Assembly (NCBI RefSeq): GCF_000688295.1
Contig: NZ_JHZF01000013.1
Coordinates: 558,001 to 622,000, forward strand
From: Pseudooceanicola nanhaiensis DSM 18065
Lineage (GTDB): Bacteria; Pseudomonadota; Alphaproteobacteria; Rhodobacterales; Rhodobacteraceae
Direction of reading: 5' to 3'
Length of the DNA stretch: 64,000 nt
Below are positions 51,666 to 61,263 of the stretch, one piece after another; the first letter of the stretch is position 1, and each line of letters begins with the position of its first letter. The notes below the pieces were generated by a model. That model had not been told where the DNA came from and did no database searches. It was given only the letters and a program-made list of their open reading frames with translations. Made by a program: the position numbers and the translations under genes.

Positions 51666-53420
51666 ATGTCACGTCCCGAAAAAGGTTCGGCACGGCGCGG
51701 TCGTTTTCTCGACCGTGTGCACGCACGTCTGAGCGTGCTGTCGCGGCCGGCCACCGGCTTTGTCTCGCAGCCCGAACCGCGCACGATCGGCAGTTTCGCC
51801 AAGGGCCGGCAGCTCATGGTCGGCAATTTCCTCTTCGCCGGCAGCCTCGTCGAGGCGCCGGGCCACGCGATCTGGGACCTGCCGATGCCCGACCCGTGGT
51901 TCGAGGACGAGCTGCACGGCTTCGCCTGGCTCGACGACCTCGCCGCGGTCGGGGACCGGGCGGCGCGGGACCTCGCCCAGCAATGGACCTGGGGCTGGAT
52001 CGACCGCTACGGGCGCGGCGGCGGGCCGGGCTGGGCGCCCGACCTCGCCGGACGGCGGCTGATCCGGTGGATCAACCACGCGCTCTTCCTGCTGCGGTCC
52101 CGGGACACCCCGCAGAGCCGCGCCTTCCACCGTTCGCTCGGGCAGCAGACGGTCTTCCTCTCGCGGCGCTGGAAAAGCGCGGCGACCGGCATTGCCCGGT
52201 TCGAGGCGCTGACCGGGCTGATCTATGCGGGGCTCGCGCTCGAGGGGATGGAGACGCTCGCCGAACCCGCGATCAGGGCCCTGGGGCGCGAATGCGCCGA
52301 CCAGATCGACAGCCAGGGCGGCCTGCCGACCCGGAACCCGGAAGAGCTGCTCGACGTCTTCACCCTGCTCACCTGGGCCGCCGCGGCGCTTGGCGCCGTC
52401 GGGCGGACCCCGGGGCGCGAGCATCTCGATGCGATCGAGCGGATCGCGCCCACGCTGCGCACCCTGCGCCATTCGGACGGCGGGCTGGCCCGGTTCCACG
52501 GCGGCGGCCGGGGGGCGGAGGGGCGGCTCGACCACGCGCTCGCGGCGAGCGCGGTGAAGGGGCGCCATTCCGACGGGCTCGCCATGGGCTTCGCGCGGCT
52601 GAGCGCGGGGCGGACCAGCGTCATCATCGACGCCAGCCGTCCGCCCGAAGGGAAGGCCAGCGGCAATGCCCATGCCTCGACGCTGGCGTTCGAGCTGACC
52701 TCGGGGCGGCGGCCCGTGGTGGTGAATTGCGGCTCGGGCATCAGTTTCGGGCGCGACTGGCGGCGGGCCGGACGGGCCACGCCCAGCCATTCGACGCTGT
52801 GCCTCGACGCCACCTCGACCGGGCGGCTGGCCCCGGGCAAGGGCGGCGATTCGCTCGAATGGCTGGTCGAGGCGCCGCGCCGGGTGCCGATCCAGATCAG
52901 CCACGCCAGCGACGGCATCCGGTTCGAGGGCGGCCATGACGCATATGTGAAGGGCTACGGCCTGACCCATGCGCGGCTGCTGGAGATGACCTTCGACGGG
53001 CGCGGCATGGCGGGCGAGGACATGCTGCTGGCGCTGGAGGAGGGCGACAAGCGCCGGTTCGACAAGGCGATGGACGCGGTCCGGCTGGCCGGCATCCCGT
53101 GGCAGATCCGGTTCCACCTGCATCCGGAGGCGGATGCCGAGATCGACCTGGGCGGCGCCGCGGTCTCGATTGCGCTCAGATCCGGCGAGATCTGGATCTT
53201 CCGGCACGACGGCCGCGCAGAAATGCGGCTTGACGCCTCGGTCTACCTGGAAAAGAACCGGCTCAAGCCGCGTGCGACCAAACAGATCGTGTTGTCCGGG
53301 CGCGCAATGGAGTATGCGACCCGCATCCGCTGGTCCCTGTCCAAGGCGCAGGAGACGCCGATCTCGATCCGGGATCTGGCCCGGGACGACGCGGAGACGA
53401 GCGCCCTAGACGAACAGTAA
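51666..53420 (+). CDS. Heparinase II/III-like protein
   Basis: This 584-residue protein resembles polysaccharide lyases of the heparinase II/III type. The helical toroid part spans about 90-290 ([71 protein letters not shown]), and the beta part includes [34 protein letters not shown] with a His at the usual site. No signal peptide is evident. The gene stands between rsmB and purH, a place common for this family in Rhodobacteraceae. Its substrate and whether it is a lyase are unknown. Confidence 0.85.
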   Translation: MSRPEKGSARRGRFLDRVHARLSVLSRPATGFVSQPEPRTIGSFAKGRQLMVGNFLFAGSLVEAPGHAIWDLPMPDPWFEDELHGFAWLDDLAAVGDRAARDLAQQWTWGWIDRYGRGGGPGWAPDLAGRRLIRWINHALFLLRSRDTPQSRAFHRSLGQQTVFLSRRWKSAATGIARFEALTGLIYAGLALEGMETLAEPAIRALGRECADQIDSQGGLPTRNPEELLDVFTLLTWAAAALGAVGRTPGREHLDAIERIAPTLRTLRHSDGGLARFHGGGRGAEGRLDHALAASAVKGRHSDGLAMGFARLSAGRTSVIIDASRPPEGKASGNAHASTLAFELTSGRRPVVVNCGSGISFGRDWRRAGRATPSHSTLCLDATSTGRLAPGKGGDSLEWLVEAPRRVPIQISHASDGIRFEGGHDAYVKGYGLTHARLLEMTFDGRGMAGEDMLLALEEGDKRRFDKAMDAVRLAGIPWQIRFHLHPEADAEIDLGGAAVSIALRSGEIWIFRHDGRAEMRLDASVYLEKNRLKPRATKQIVLSGRAMEYATRIRWSLSKAQETPISIRDLARDDAETSALDEQ

Positions 53421-53437
53421 CGGAACGACCGAGCCCC

Positions 53438-55039
53438 ATGACTGACCAAGACCCCGGCCTGCAGCCCCTGCGCCGCGCCCTTCTTTCCGTGTCCGACAAG
53501 AGCGGACTGGTCGAGCTGGCGGAAGCCCTCGCCGAACGCGGGATCGAACTGCTCTCGACCGGGGGGACCGCGAAGGCCCTGCGCGATGCCGGGCTGGACG
53601 TCATCGACGTCTCCGAGGTCACCAGGTTCCCCGAGATGATGGACGGCCGGGTCAAGACGCTGCATCCCAAGGTGCATGGCGGGCTTCTGGCGCTGCGCAA
53701 CGACGACGGCCACGTCGCCTCGATGCTGGAGCACGATATCCCGGCGATCGACCTTCTGGTGGTGAACCTCTACCCGTTCGAGGCGACGGTCGCCAAGGGC
53801 GCCGATTACGACACCTGCATCGAGAACATCGACATCGGCGGGCCCGCGATGATCCGCGCGGCGGCGAAGAACCACGCCTTCGTCAACGTGGTCACGGATG
53901 TCGAGGATTACGCGGGCCTGCTGGCCGAGCTGGAAGAGAACGGCGGGCGCACCACCTACGCCTTCCGGCAGCGGCTGGCGTTGACCGCCTATTCCCGCAC
54001 CGCCGCCTATGACGCCGCCGTCTCGGGATGGATGGCCGGCGCGCTCGAGGACGCCGCCCCCCGCCGCCGCGCCTTCGCGGGCGAGCTGGCGCAGACCCTG
54101 CGCTACGGCGAGAACCCGCACCAGTCGGCAGCCTTCTACCGCGACGGCTCCTCCCGCCCCGGTGTCGCCACCGCGCGGCAGCTTCAGGGCAAGGAGCTGA
54201 GCTACAACAACATCAACGACACCGACGCGGCCTTCGAGCTGGTCTCGGAGTTCCGGCCCGAGGACGGCCCGGCGGTGGCGATCATCAAGCACGCCAACCC
54301 CTGCGGCGTGGCCCGGGGTGCGACCCTGGCGGAGGCCTACGGGCGCGCCTTCGACTGCGACCGCACCTCGGCCTTCGGGGGCATCATCGCGCTGAACGGC
54401 GCGCTGGACGTGGCGACGGCCGAGGAGATCTCGAAGATCTTCACCGAGGTCATCATCGCCCCCGGCGCCGATGACGCGGCGGTGGAGCTGCTGGCGAAGA
54501 AGAAGAACCTGCGCCTGCTGCTGACCGACGGGCTGGCCGACCCGGCCGCGCCGGGCGTTGCCTGGCGGCAGGTGTCGGGCGGGCTGCTGGTGCAGGACCG
54601 CGACAGCGGGCGGATCACGGCGGAGGATCTGAAGGTCGTTACCAGGCGGGCGCCGAGCGATCAGGAGCTGAAGGATCTGCTCTTCGCCTGGACCGTCGCC
54701 AAGCACGTGAAGTCGAACGCGATCGTCTACGTCAAGGACGGCGCGACCGTGGGCGTCGGCGCGGGGCAGATGTCGCGCGTGGACAGCTCGACCATCGCCG
54801 CGCTGAAGGCGCGGCGCATGGCCGAGGAGGTGGGCCTCTCCGAGACGCCCGCCAAGGGATCGGTCGTGGCCTCCGACGCCTTCTTCCCCTTCGCCGACGG
54901 GCTTCTGGCCGCGGCCGAGGCGGGCGCCACGGCGGTGATCCAGCCCGGCGGTTCGATGCGCGACGACGAGGTCATCGCGGCGGCGGACGAGGCGGGGCTC
55001 GCCATGGTCCTCACCGGCATGCGCCACTTCCGGCACTGA
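53438..55039 (+). CDS. purH: Bifunctional AICAR transformylase / IMP cyclohydrolase
   Basis: This 533-residue enzyme performs the last two steps of IMP synthesis. The N-terminal cyclohydrolase domain (about 10-200) has [34 protein letters not shown] and [16 protein letters not shown]; the transformylase domain contains [32 protein letters not shown], the catalytic [11 protein letters not shown] and [10 protein letters not shown]. The C-terminal end [32 protein letters not shown] is intact. It is followed closely by lspA. Confidence 0.97.
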   Translation: MTDQDPGLQPLRRALLSVSDKSGLVELAEALAERGIELLSTGGTAKALRDAGLDVIDVSEVTRFPEMMDGRVKTLHPKVHGGLLALRNDDGHVASMLEHDIPAIDLLVVNLYPFEATVAKGADYDTCIENIDIGGPAMIRAAAKNHAFVNVVTDVEDYAGLLAELEENGGRTTYAFRQRLALTAYSRTAAYDAAVSGWMAGALEDAAPRRRAFAGELAQTLRYGENPHQSAAFYRDGSSRPGVATARQLQGKELSYNNINDTDAAFELVSEFRPEDGPAVAIIKHANPCGVARGATLAEAYGRAFDCDRTSAFGGIIALNGALDVATAEEISKIFTEVIIAPGADDAAVELLAKKKNLRLLLTDGLADPAAPGVAWRQVSGGLLVQDRDSGRITAEDLKVVTRRAPSDQELKDLLFAWTVAKHVKSNAIVYVKDGATVGVGAGQMSRVDSSTIAALKARRMAEEVGLSETPAKGSVVASDAFFPFADGLLAAAEAGATAVIQPGGSMRDDEVIAAADEAGLAMVLTGMRHFRH

Positions 55040-55049
55040 GGGCATCGGA

Positions 55050-55520
55050 GTGCGCCTGACCCTCATCACGGCCCTGATCACGCTGGTCGTGGACCAGCTG
55101 ACCAAACTGCTCGTGGTGCACGGGCTGAACCTGCGCGCGCGGGGCGAGATCGACGTCTTCCCGCCCTATCTCAACTTCCGCATGGCGTGGAACGAGGGGA
55201 TCAACTTCGGTCTCCTCTCGCGCCAGGACGACCTGATGAAGTGGATCCTCGTCGCCATCGCCCTCGCCATCAGCGCCGCGGTGCTGTGGTGGGTGCACCG
55301 CGAGCGGCCGCGCACGGCGGGGATGATCGCGGCGGGCCTGCTGGTCGGCGGCGCCATCGGCAATGTCATCGACCGTCTGGTCTATGGCGCGGTGGCGGAC
55401 TTCCTGAACATGTCCTGCTGCGGGATCGAGAATCCCTATGCTTTCAACGTCGCGGATATCGCGATATTCCTCGGCGCGGCGGCGCTCGTCCTCATCCCGG
55501 CCGACAAAAAGGCCGGGTGA
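55050..55520 (+). CDS. lspA: Lipoprotein signal peptidase (signal peptidase II)
   Basis: This 156-residue membrane aspartyl protease cuts the signal peptide from prolipoproteins after lipid attachment. Four membrane helices are seen. The catalytic Asp residues are in [20 protein letters not shown] and [12 protein letters not shown], and the N-terminal [10 protein letters not shown] and [10 protein letters not shown] motifs are typical. The start is a GTG at 55050, 10 bases after the purH stop. A lipoprotein gene follows immediately, which fits its role. Confidence 0.95.
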   Translation: MRLTLITALITLVVDQLTKLLVVHGLNLRARGEIDVFPPYLNFRMAWNEGINFGLLSRQDDLMKWILVAIALAISAAVLWWVHRERPRTAGMIAAGLLVGGAIGNVIDRLVYGAVADFLNMSCCGIENPYAFNVADIAIFLGAAALVLIPADKKAG

Positions 55521-55572
55521 CGGGCGTGGCACGATGCGGTAGACACTGGGTCCAATGAGGACGGAGCGAGCG

Positions 55573-56094
55573 ATGAGAAGCTTTCGGGCATTGATCCTTC
55601 TGGCACTTCCCGCACTGGCGGCCTGCGGGTCGGACCGGGACATCACGCTGCGCAGCTTCCAGAGCGGATCGGGCGGGCCCGAGGAATTCGCGGTCCTGCC
55701 GAACAAGCCGCTCGAACAGCCGCAGAGCTACAATGCCCTGCCGGCGCCGACGCCCGGCGGCAGCAACCGCACCGACCTCACGCCCAATGCCGATGCCGTC
55801 GCGGCGCTCGGCGGTCGGCCCTCCGCGCTGCAGCCCTCGGGCATCCCGGCCAGCGAAGGCGGGCTCGTGACCTATGCCGCACGCAACGGGACCGATCCGG
55901 CGATCCGCCAGACGCTGGCGCAGGAGGACGAGGCGTTCCGCCGCCGCCAGTCGTTCCTGACCAAGTTCCGGCTCTTCCAGGTGGACCGCTACTACCAAGC
56001 CTACCGCGGCCAGACGCTCGATTCCCAGGCCACCGCGGCCCGGTGGCGTCGCGCCGGCGCGCCCACCCCGACGGCCCCGCCCGCGTCGCGCTGA
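55573..56094 (+). CDS. DUF3035 lipoprotein
   Basis: This 173-residue protein starts with a lipoprotein signal ending in lipobox LAACG (Cys18). The mature part is Pro/Gly/Gln-rich and then helical and basic, with EFAVLPNKPLEQPQSYNALPAPTPGG, the family signature of DUF3035 from Rhodobacteraceae. An in-frame ATG at 55555 is upstream, but the ATG at 55573 puts the signal at the N terminus. It lies directly after lspA, its likely processing enzyme, and before an M16 peptidase pair. Function is unknown. Confidence 0.85.
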   Translation: MRSFRALILLALPALAACGSDRDITLRSFQSGSGGPEEFAVLPNKPLEQPQSYNALPAPTPGGSNRTDLTPNADAVAALGGRPSALQPSGIPASEGGLVTYAARNGTDPAIRQTLAQEDEAFRRRQSFLTKFRLFQVDRYYQAYRGQTLDSQATAARWRRAGAPTPTAPPASR

Positions 56095-56232
56095 CAGCGG
56101 GCGCCCCTCCGGTCGCCGCACCGCACACGACCGCGTCACATCGGCGTCAGGCCGGTTGCAGCCCGCCCCCTTCGGCGTATCTTGGCGCGCAGGGCGCCCT
56201 GCCCGTACTGGCCTGATCGGAAAGGAGCGCCG

Positions 56233-57573
56233 ATGAAACGGCTCGCCGCTGCCGCGTTTACACTCGCCTCGCTTGCCCTGCCGCTGAAGGCGGCCGAACT
56301 CAAGGACATGGTCACCGACTTCACCCTGTCGAACGGCATGGAGGTCGTGGTGATCGAGGATCACCGCGCGCCGGTCGTCGTGCACATGGTGTGGTATCGC
56401 GCCGGGGCCGCCGACGAGACGCCGGGCGTCTCGGGCGTCGCCCATTTCCTGGAACACCTGCTGTTCAAGGGCACCGACAAGCTGGCGCCGGGCGAGTTCT
56501 CGAAGACCGTGGCGGACAACGGGGGCACCGACAACGCCTTCACCACGCATGATTACACCGGCTATTTCCAGCGCGTCGCCGCCGACCGGCTGGAACTGAT
56601 GATGGAGATGGAGAGCGACCGGATGGTCAATCTCAACCTCACCGAGGACGCCATCGCGACCGAGCGCGAGGTGATCATCGAGGAACGCAACCAGCGGACC
56701 GAGAACAACGCCGGCGCGCTCTACAACGAACAGGCCCGCGCGGCGCAGTACCTCAACCACCGCTACGGCGTGCCGGTGATCGGCTGGAAGCACGAGATGG
56801 AGACGCTGTCGCGGGGCGACGCGGTCGAATTCTACCAGCGCTACTACACGCCGAACAACGCGGTGCTCGTTGTGGCGGGCGACGTCACGCCGGACGAGGT
56901 GAAGACGCTGGCCGAGAAGTATTACGGCGCCATCCCGCCGAACCTGTCGCTGCCCGAACGGTCCCGCCCGCAGGAGCCGCCGCAGACCGCACCGCGCCGC
57001 CTGACCTTCGCCGACCCGCGCGTGGCCCAGCCCTATGTCAGCCGCTCCTACCTCGCGCCGGAGCGCGACAGCGGCGACCAGGAGACCGCCGCGGCGCTGA
57101 CCATGCTGGCCGAGATCCTCGGCGGCGGGCAGACCTCGGTGCTGAGCGAGAAGCTCCAGTTCGGCAACAAGAAGGCGCTCTATGCCTCGGCCTATTACTC
57201 GGGCCAGTCGCTCGATGACACGACCTTCGGGATCTACATCGTGCCCGCCGACGGGGTGAGCCTGGAGGAAGGCGAGGCGGCGCTCGATCAGGCGATCGCC
57301 GAGTTCATGGAAGAGGGCGTCGATCCCGAACAGCTCGAGCGGATCAAGATGCAGCTCAAGGCGGGCCAGATCTACATGCGCGACGACGTGGACGCGATCG
57401 CGCGGCAATACGGTTCGGCCCTCACGCAGGGGCTGACGGTGGAGGACGTGCAGGCCTGGCCCGACATCCTCGCCGCCGTCACCGAAGAGGACATCATGGC
57501 CGCCGCGCGCGAGGTCTTCGACCCCAGGAAATCCGTCACCGGCTGGCTGATGACGCAGGAGATGACCCAATGA
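56233..57573 (+). CDS. M16 zinc peptidase, catalytic subunit
   Basis: This 446-residue protein has a signal peptide (about 1-21) and an intact M16 active site: HFLEH at 71-75 (zinc ligands His71 and His75, catalytic Glu74) and the distal Glu in EREVIIEERNQR. It is a periplasmic pitrilysin-like peptidase of half-size build. AAAGGAG precedes the ATG. It is coupled by a 4-base overlap to a second M16-fold protein lacking the zinc motif, so the pair probably forms an active/inactive heterodimer, as in mitochondrial processing peptidase. Confidence 0.93.
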   Translation: MKRLAAAAFTLASLALPLKAAELKDMVTDFTLSNGMEVVVIEDHRAPVVVHMVWYRAGAADETPGVSGVAHFLEHLLFKGTDKLAPGEFSKTVADNGGTDNAFTTHDYTGYFQRVAADRLELMMEMESDRMVNLNLTEDAIATEREVIIEERNQRTENNAGALYNEQARAAQYLNHRYGVPVIGWKHEMETLSRGDAVEFYQRYYTPNNAVLVVAGDVTPDEVKTLAEKYYGAIPPNLSLPERSRPQEPPQTAPRRLTFADPRVAQPYVSRSYLAPERDSGDQETAAALTMLAEILGGGQTSVLSEKLQFGNKKALYASAYYSGQSLDDTTFGIYIVPADGVSLEEGEAALDQAIAEFMEEGVDPEQLERIKMQLKAGQIYMRDDVDAIARQYGSALTQGLTVEDVQAWPDILAAVTEEDIMAAAREVFDPRKSVTGWLMTQEMTQ

Positions 57574-58886
57574 TCCGTTTCGCCGCCGCCATCGTGCTGA
57601 GCCTTGCCGCCGCGCTGCCCGCGCGGGCCGAGGTGGAGATCCAGGAAGTGACCTCGGACGGCGGCATCACCGCCTGGCTGGTCGAGGAACATTCGATCCC
57701 CTTCACTGCGCTGGAGCTGCGCTTCCGGGGCGGCACCTCGCTGGACGCGCCGGGCAAGCGCGGGGCCACCTACCTGATGGCCGGGCTGCTGGAGGAAGGC
57801 GCCGGAGAGCTCGATTCCCGCGGCTTCGCGAAAGCCGCCGAGGAGCTTGCCGCCTCGTTCGACTACGACGCCTACGACGACACCTTCACCGTCTCGGCCA
57901 AGTTCCTGTCCGAGAACCGGGACGCCGCGGTGGATCTGCTGCGTTCGTCGCTGATCGAGCCGACCTTCCCCGACGAGGCGGTCGAACGGGTGCGCGCGCA
58001 GGTGCTCTCGATCATCCGGTCGAGCCTGTCCGACCCCGACGACATCGCCGGCGAGGCCTTCGCCAAGGCGATCTACGGCGATCACCCCTACGCCACCGCG
58101 GGGGAGGGCACGCTCGAGAGCGTCGCGGCCCTGACCCGCGACGACATCGTCGAGGCGTGGCAGAACGCGCTGGTGAAGGACCGGCTCTATATCGGCGTGG
58201 TGGGTGACATCACGGCGGAGGAGCTGAAGGTTCTGCTCGACGACCTGCTGGGCGACATGCCCCAGAGCGGGCCGGAGCTGCCGGAGCTGGCCGAGCTGAC
58301 CTTTGACGGCGGCACGCATGTGGTCGAGTTCGACACGCCGCAGTCGGTCGCGATCTTCGGCCAGCCGGGGATGGCGCAGGACGATCCGGACTTCTTCGCG
58401 GCCTATCTGCTGAACACGATCATCGGCGGCGGCGGCTTCGAGAGCGTCCTCATGAAGGAGGTCCGCGAGAAGCGGGGCCTGACCTACGGCACCTATTCCT
58501 ATCTGATGGACAAGGACGGGGCGAATGTCTGGATGGGCTCCGTCGCCTCCGCGAACGACCGGGTGGCCGAGGCGATCGAGGTGATCCGCGCCGAATGGGC
58601 CCGCATCGCCGAAGAGGGCGTGACGGAGGAACAGCTCGACGCCGCCAAGAAGTACATGACCGGCGCCTATCCGCTGCGCTTCGACGGCAACGGGCCGATC
58701 GCCAACATCATCGCGGGGATGCAGATCCAGGGGATGCCGATCGACTATGCCGCGACCCGCAACGACAAGGTCGAGGCGGTGACGCTCGAACAGGTGAACC
58801 GGGTGGCGAAGGAGCTGATGCAGCCGGACGAACTGACCTTCGTCGTCGCCGGCAAGCCCGAGGGGCTGGTCGAGACCTCGAACTGA
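57570..58886 (+). CDS. M16-fold partner without zinc site
   Basis: This 438-residue protein has a signal peptide (about 1-20, ending ARAEV) and the M16 fold, but where HxxEH is expected it reads ATYLMAGLLEEGAG, with no zinc-binding His. The C-terminal substrate-site pair is kept (EVREKRGLTYGTYSYL, with Arg and Tyr), which in heterodimeric M16 enzymes is supplied by the inactive subunit. It overlaps the catalytic gene by ATGA. The natural substrate is unknown. Confidence 0.92.
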   Translation: MIRFAAAIVLSLAAALPARAEVEIQEVTSDGGITAWLVEEHSIPFTALELRFRGGTSLDAPGKRGATYLMAGLLEEGAGELDSRGFAKAAEELAASFDYDAYDDTFTVSAKFLSENRDAAVDLLRSSLIEPTFPDEAVERVRAQVLSIIRSSLSDPDDIAGEAFAKAIYGDHPYATAGEGTLESVAALTRDDIVEAWQNALVKDRLYIGVVGDITAEELKVLLDDLLGDMPQSGPELPELAELTFDGGTHVVEFDTPQSVAIFGQPGMAQDDPDFFAAYLLNTIIGGGGFESVLMKEVREKRGLTYGTYSYLMDKDGANVWMGSVASANDRVAEAIEVIRAEWARIAEEGVTEEQLDAAKKYMTGAYPLRFDGNGPIANIIAGMQIQGMPIDYAATRNDKVEAVTLEQVNRVAKELMQPDELTFVVAGKPEGLVETSN

Positions 58887-58897
58887 AGGCGCCCGGG

Positions 58898-59515
58898 CTA
58901 GGGCTGCAGCGTGCAGCAGCCGGAATAGAGGGCGGGTCCATCGGGCCCGCCTTCGAGTATCAGGTCGATGCCGAGCCCGTAGTGCCGGTCGGACATCCCG
59001 TCGGAACACGCGCCGTAGGAGATCACCGCCGTCGCCTCCGCCGTCCGTCCGGTCAGCATCAGCGCATGCCGGTCCCTGCGGCCGAGCGACGATCCCCGCC
59101 AGCTTTCCGTGAAGCCGAGGCGCGGACCGCCAGGTGCCGAGAAGTCGTAGATGCCGGCCGCCTGGTCGAGGCCCCAGAACGGTTCGGTCCCGGCGCAGCG
59201 CGCGATCTCGGGGAAGGCGCCCATGAACTGCCCCGGGTGGCGCCGCATGAAGCGCAGCGAGACCCAGCCCGAGCGGCCGTCGACGTTCACCCGGCCCCAG
59301 TCGGCGCGGGGGGCAAGCTCCACCACCTCGATGTCGCGGGCGTTCCACGGCAGGGCGCCGATGATCTCGGCCCCCGCACGGGGTTCGGCCCGGACGTTCA
59401 GCACATCGTCCGAGGCGACGTCCTGCACGCTGTAGAGCGCCGGGAAGGCGTCCTGCGTGGCCATCGCGGGCGCGGCGGCGAGCGCGGCGCAGAGGGCGAG
59501 GACCGCCGCCCTCAT
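58898..59515 (-). CDS. SH3-domain periplasmic protein
   Basis: This 205-residue protein has a signal peptide (about 1-19, ending AMATQ), an SH3-like domain (about 25-95: DVASDDVLNVRAEPRAGAEIIGALPW and WGRVNVDGRSGWVSLRFM) and a C-terminal domain with CAGTEPFWGL, the start of a COG3650-type (membrane-bound lysozyme-inhibitor-like) segment, and paired cysteines near the end (YSGCCTLQP). It may bind wall material or a small ligand. Its ATG overlaps the TGA of the upstream ABC-2 permease, which is an odd functional pair. Confidence 0.82.
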   Translation of the reverse strand: MRAAVLALCAALAAAPAMATQDAFPALYSVQDVASDDVLNVRAEPRAGAEIIGALPWNARDIEVVELAPRADWGRVNVDGRSGWVSLRFMRRHPGQFMGAFPEIARCAGTEPFWGLDQAAGIYDFSAPGGPRLGFTESWRGSSLGRRDRHALMLTGRTAEATAVISYGACSDGMSDRHYGLGIDLILEGGPDGPALYSGCCTLQP

Positions 59516-60333
59516 CGCCGGGCCCCCCAGCTGACCGAGGCGTGCTTGCGCGTGTAGAATTCGGCCATCATGCCCACCATCAGAAGCGTCATCCCGACAT
59601 ACATCGGATAGGCGAGGTTCGTGTAGCGCGGGAAGTAGTTGATGAAGATGAAGCCCCGCGCCTGGTCGATGCAGTGGAACAGCGGGTTCCAGTCGAACAT
59701 CGCCAGCATGTAGCCCGGCAGCGAGTTGGCCAGGAACATCTTGCCCGACGCGATCATGTTCGCCCGCTGGTAGACCGTGGTGAAGATGCCGACGAAGCGC
59801 GGGAACCACGGCTTGATCGACAGCAGCAGCACCCCGAGCGCCGCGCCGGTGAACCACGCGATCAGCAGGCAGCCGAAGGCCGCGATCGGCTGCTCGATGG
59901 TGATCTGGGTGAAGAGCGTGTGGTAGATGAACAGGATCACCACCATCGACAGCACCTGGATGTAGAGCGTGCCGAGCGCGGCCGAGGCGATGGCGACCAG
60001 CGTGTTCATCGGCGCATGCTTCATCATCGGAGAGGCCGGCCCCTCCGAGGCGACCACCGCGCCCAGCGTCTTGGTATGCGTCATGAAGAGGAAGATCCCC
60101 GACATGATGTAGAGCAGGAAGTCCCCCCGCACGGCCGAGCTGCGCAGGCCGAGGATCGTGAACATCACGTAGAACGAGATCACGAACATCGCCGCCTGGA
60201 GCATGTTCAGCAGGATCGACAGGAAGGCGTTGCCGTGGCTCTTGCGGATGTCGCGGACGATCGAGTGATAGATCAGCTCGAGGTGCTGCACGCCCGACTG
60301 GAAGGTGGTCCTGGGGGTATTCTGCTCGAACAT
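59512..60333 (-). CDS. ABC-2 type permease, capsule/O-antigen exporter (KpsM/Wzm-like)
   Basis: This 273-residue protein has six predicted membrane helices and the layout of polysaccharide ABC-exporter permeases: an N-terminal amphipathic region (HLELIYHSIVRDIRKSHGN), PMMKHAPMNTLVAIASAALG, and the C-terminal DWNPLFHCIDQARGFIFINYFPRYTNLAYP. It would export lipid-linked capsule or O-antigen together with an ATPase (KpsT/Wzt) that is not next to it. It is divergent from cysQ. Nearby kdsB-like and glycosyltransferase genes support a polysaccharide role. Confidence 0.87.
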   Translation of the reverse strand: MFEQNTPRTTFQSGVQHLELIYHSIVRDIRKSHGNAFLSILLNMLQAAMFVISFYVMFTILGLRSSAVRGDFLLYIMSGIFLFMTHTKTLGAVVASEGPASPMMKHAPMNTLVAIASAALGTLYIQVLSMVVILFIYHTLFTQITIEQPIAAFGCLLIAWFTGAALGVLLLSIKPWFPRFVGIFTTVYQRANMIASGKMFLANSLPGYMLAMFDWNPLFHCIDQARGFIFINYFPRYTNLAYPMYVGMTLLMVGMMAEFYTRKHASVSWGARR

Positions 60334-60375
60334 GTCGCCGGCTCCGCACAGATCCGACCGAATGGCAGCGAAATG

Positions 60376-60404
60376 TTGCCGTTTGGTTGAGGCTTGACCA
60401 TAAC
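60376..60404 (+). promoter_or_regulatory. Candidate promoter for cysQ
   Basis: TTGCCG (60376-60381) and CATAAC (60399-60404) are separated by 17 bases in the gap between the divergent ABC-2 permease and cysQ. The predicted leader is about 55 bases and includes the strong AAAAGGAG site used by the TTG start. Confidence 0.4.
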
Positions 60405-60465
60405 TTGGCCCGCGCGGAGTTTCAAACGGGCCGCCGTGCCCGGCTGGCCGGAAAAGGAGTTTCTT

Positions 60466-61263
60466 TTGGACCATGACAAACTTGTCACCGTGATGCGCAG
60501 GCTGGCTCTCGAGGCCGGGGCGAAGATCATGGAGATCTACGAATCCGACAGTTTCGAGGTGAAGGTGAAGTCGGACGCGAGCCCGGTGACCGAGGCGGAC
60601 GAGGCCGCGGACGCGCTGATCTCGGCCGGGCTGCGCGAGGCCTTTCCCGGCACCATCCTGATCACCGAGGAGCAGGCGGCGACGCACGAGAAGCGGGCCG
60701 AGACCTTCCTGATCGTCGATCCGCTGGACGGGACGAAGGAATTCGTCAACCGGCGCGGCGATTTCACCGTCAACATCGCCTATGTCGAGAACGGCGCGCC
60801 GATCCGCGGCGTCGTCTATGCGCCGGCCCGGGGCCGGATGTTCTATACCCTCGCCGACGGCAGCGCGGTCGAGGAGGCGGGGCCTTTCGATCTGGACGCG
60901 CCGGGCCAGACCTCTCCGATCCGGGTCTCCGATCCGGACAACGGGGCGCTGATGGTGGTGGCCTCGAAAAGCCATCGGGACCAGGCGACGGACGATTACA
61001 TCGGCAAATACGCCGTGAAGGACATGAAGAGCGCGGGGTCCTCGCTGAAGTTCTGCCTCGTGGCGACCGGAGAGGCCGATCTCTATCCCCGCGTCGGGCG
61101 GACGATGGAATGGGACACCGCCGCGGGCCACGCCGTGCTGGCAGGCGCGGGCGGCCGGGTCGTGCGGTTCGACGATCACCAGCCGCTGGTCTACGGCAAG
61201 GAGGGCTTCGCCAATCCCTTCTTCATCGCCTATGCGCCCAAGGTCGAGCTGAAGCCCGCCTGA
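60466..61263 (+). CDS. cysQ: 3'(2'),5'-bisphosphate nucleotidase CysQ
   Basis: This 265-residue member of the inositol monophosphatase family removes the 3'-phosphate from PAP in sulfur metabolism. Metal-binding motifs are ITEEQA (first Glu), the core IVDPLDGTKEFVNRRGDFTVNIA and the C-terminal EWDTAAGHAVLAGAGG. The start is a TTG at 60466, fixed by AAAAGGAG six bases upstream; a longer frame with ATG at 60394 runs through the promoter and lacks a ribosome site. TGA overlaps the next ATG (TGATG). Confidence 0.93.
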   Translation: MDHDKLVTVMRRLALEAGAKIMEIYESDSFEVKVKSDASPVTEADEAADALISAGLREAFPGTILITEEQAATHEKRAETFLIVDPLDGTKEFVNRRGDFTVNIAYVENGAPIRGVVYAPARGRMFYTLADGSAVEEAGPFDLDAPGQTSPIRVSDPDNGALMVVASKSHRDQATDDYIGKYAVKDMKSAGSSLKFCLVATGEADLYPRVGRTMEWDTAAGHAVLAGAGGRVVRFDDHQPLVYGKEGFANPFFIAYAPKVELKPA

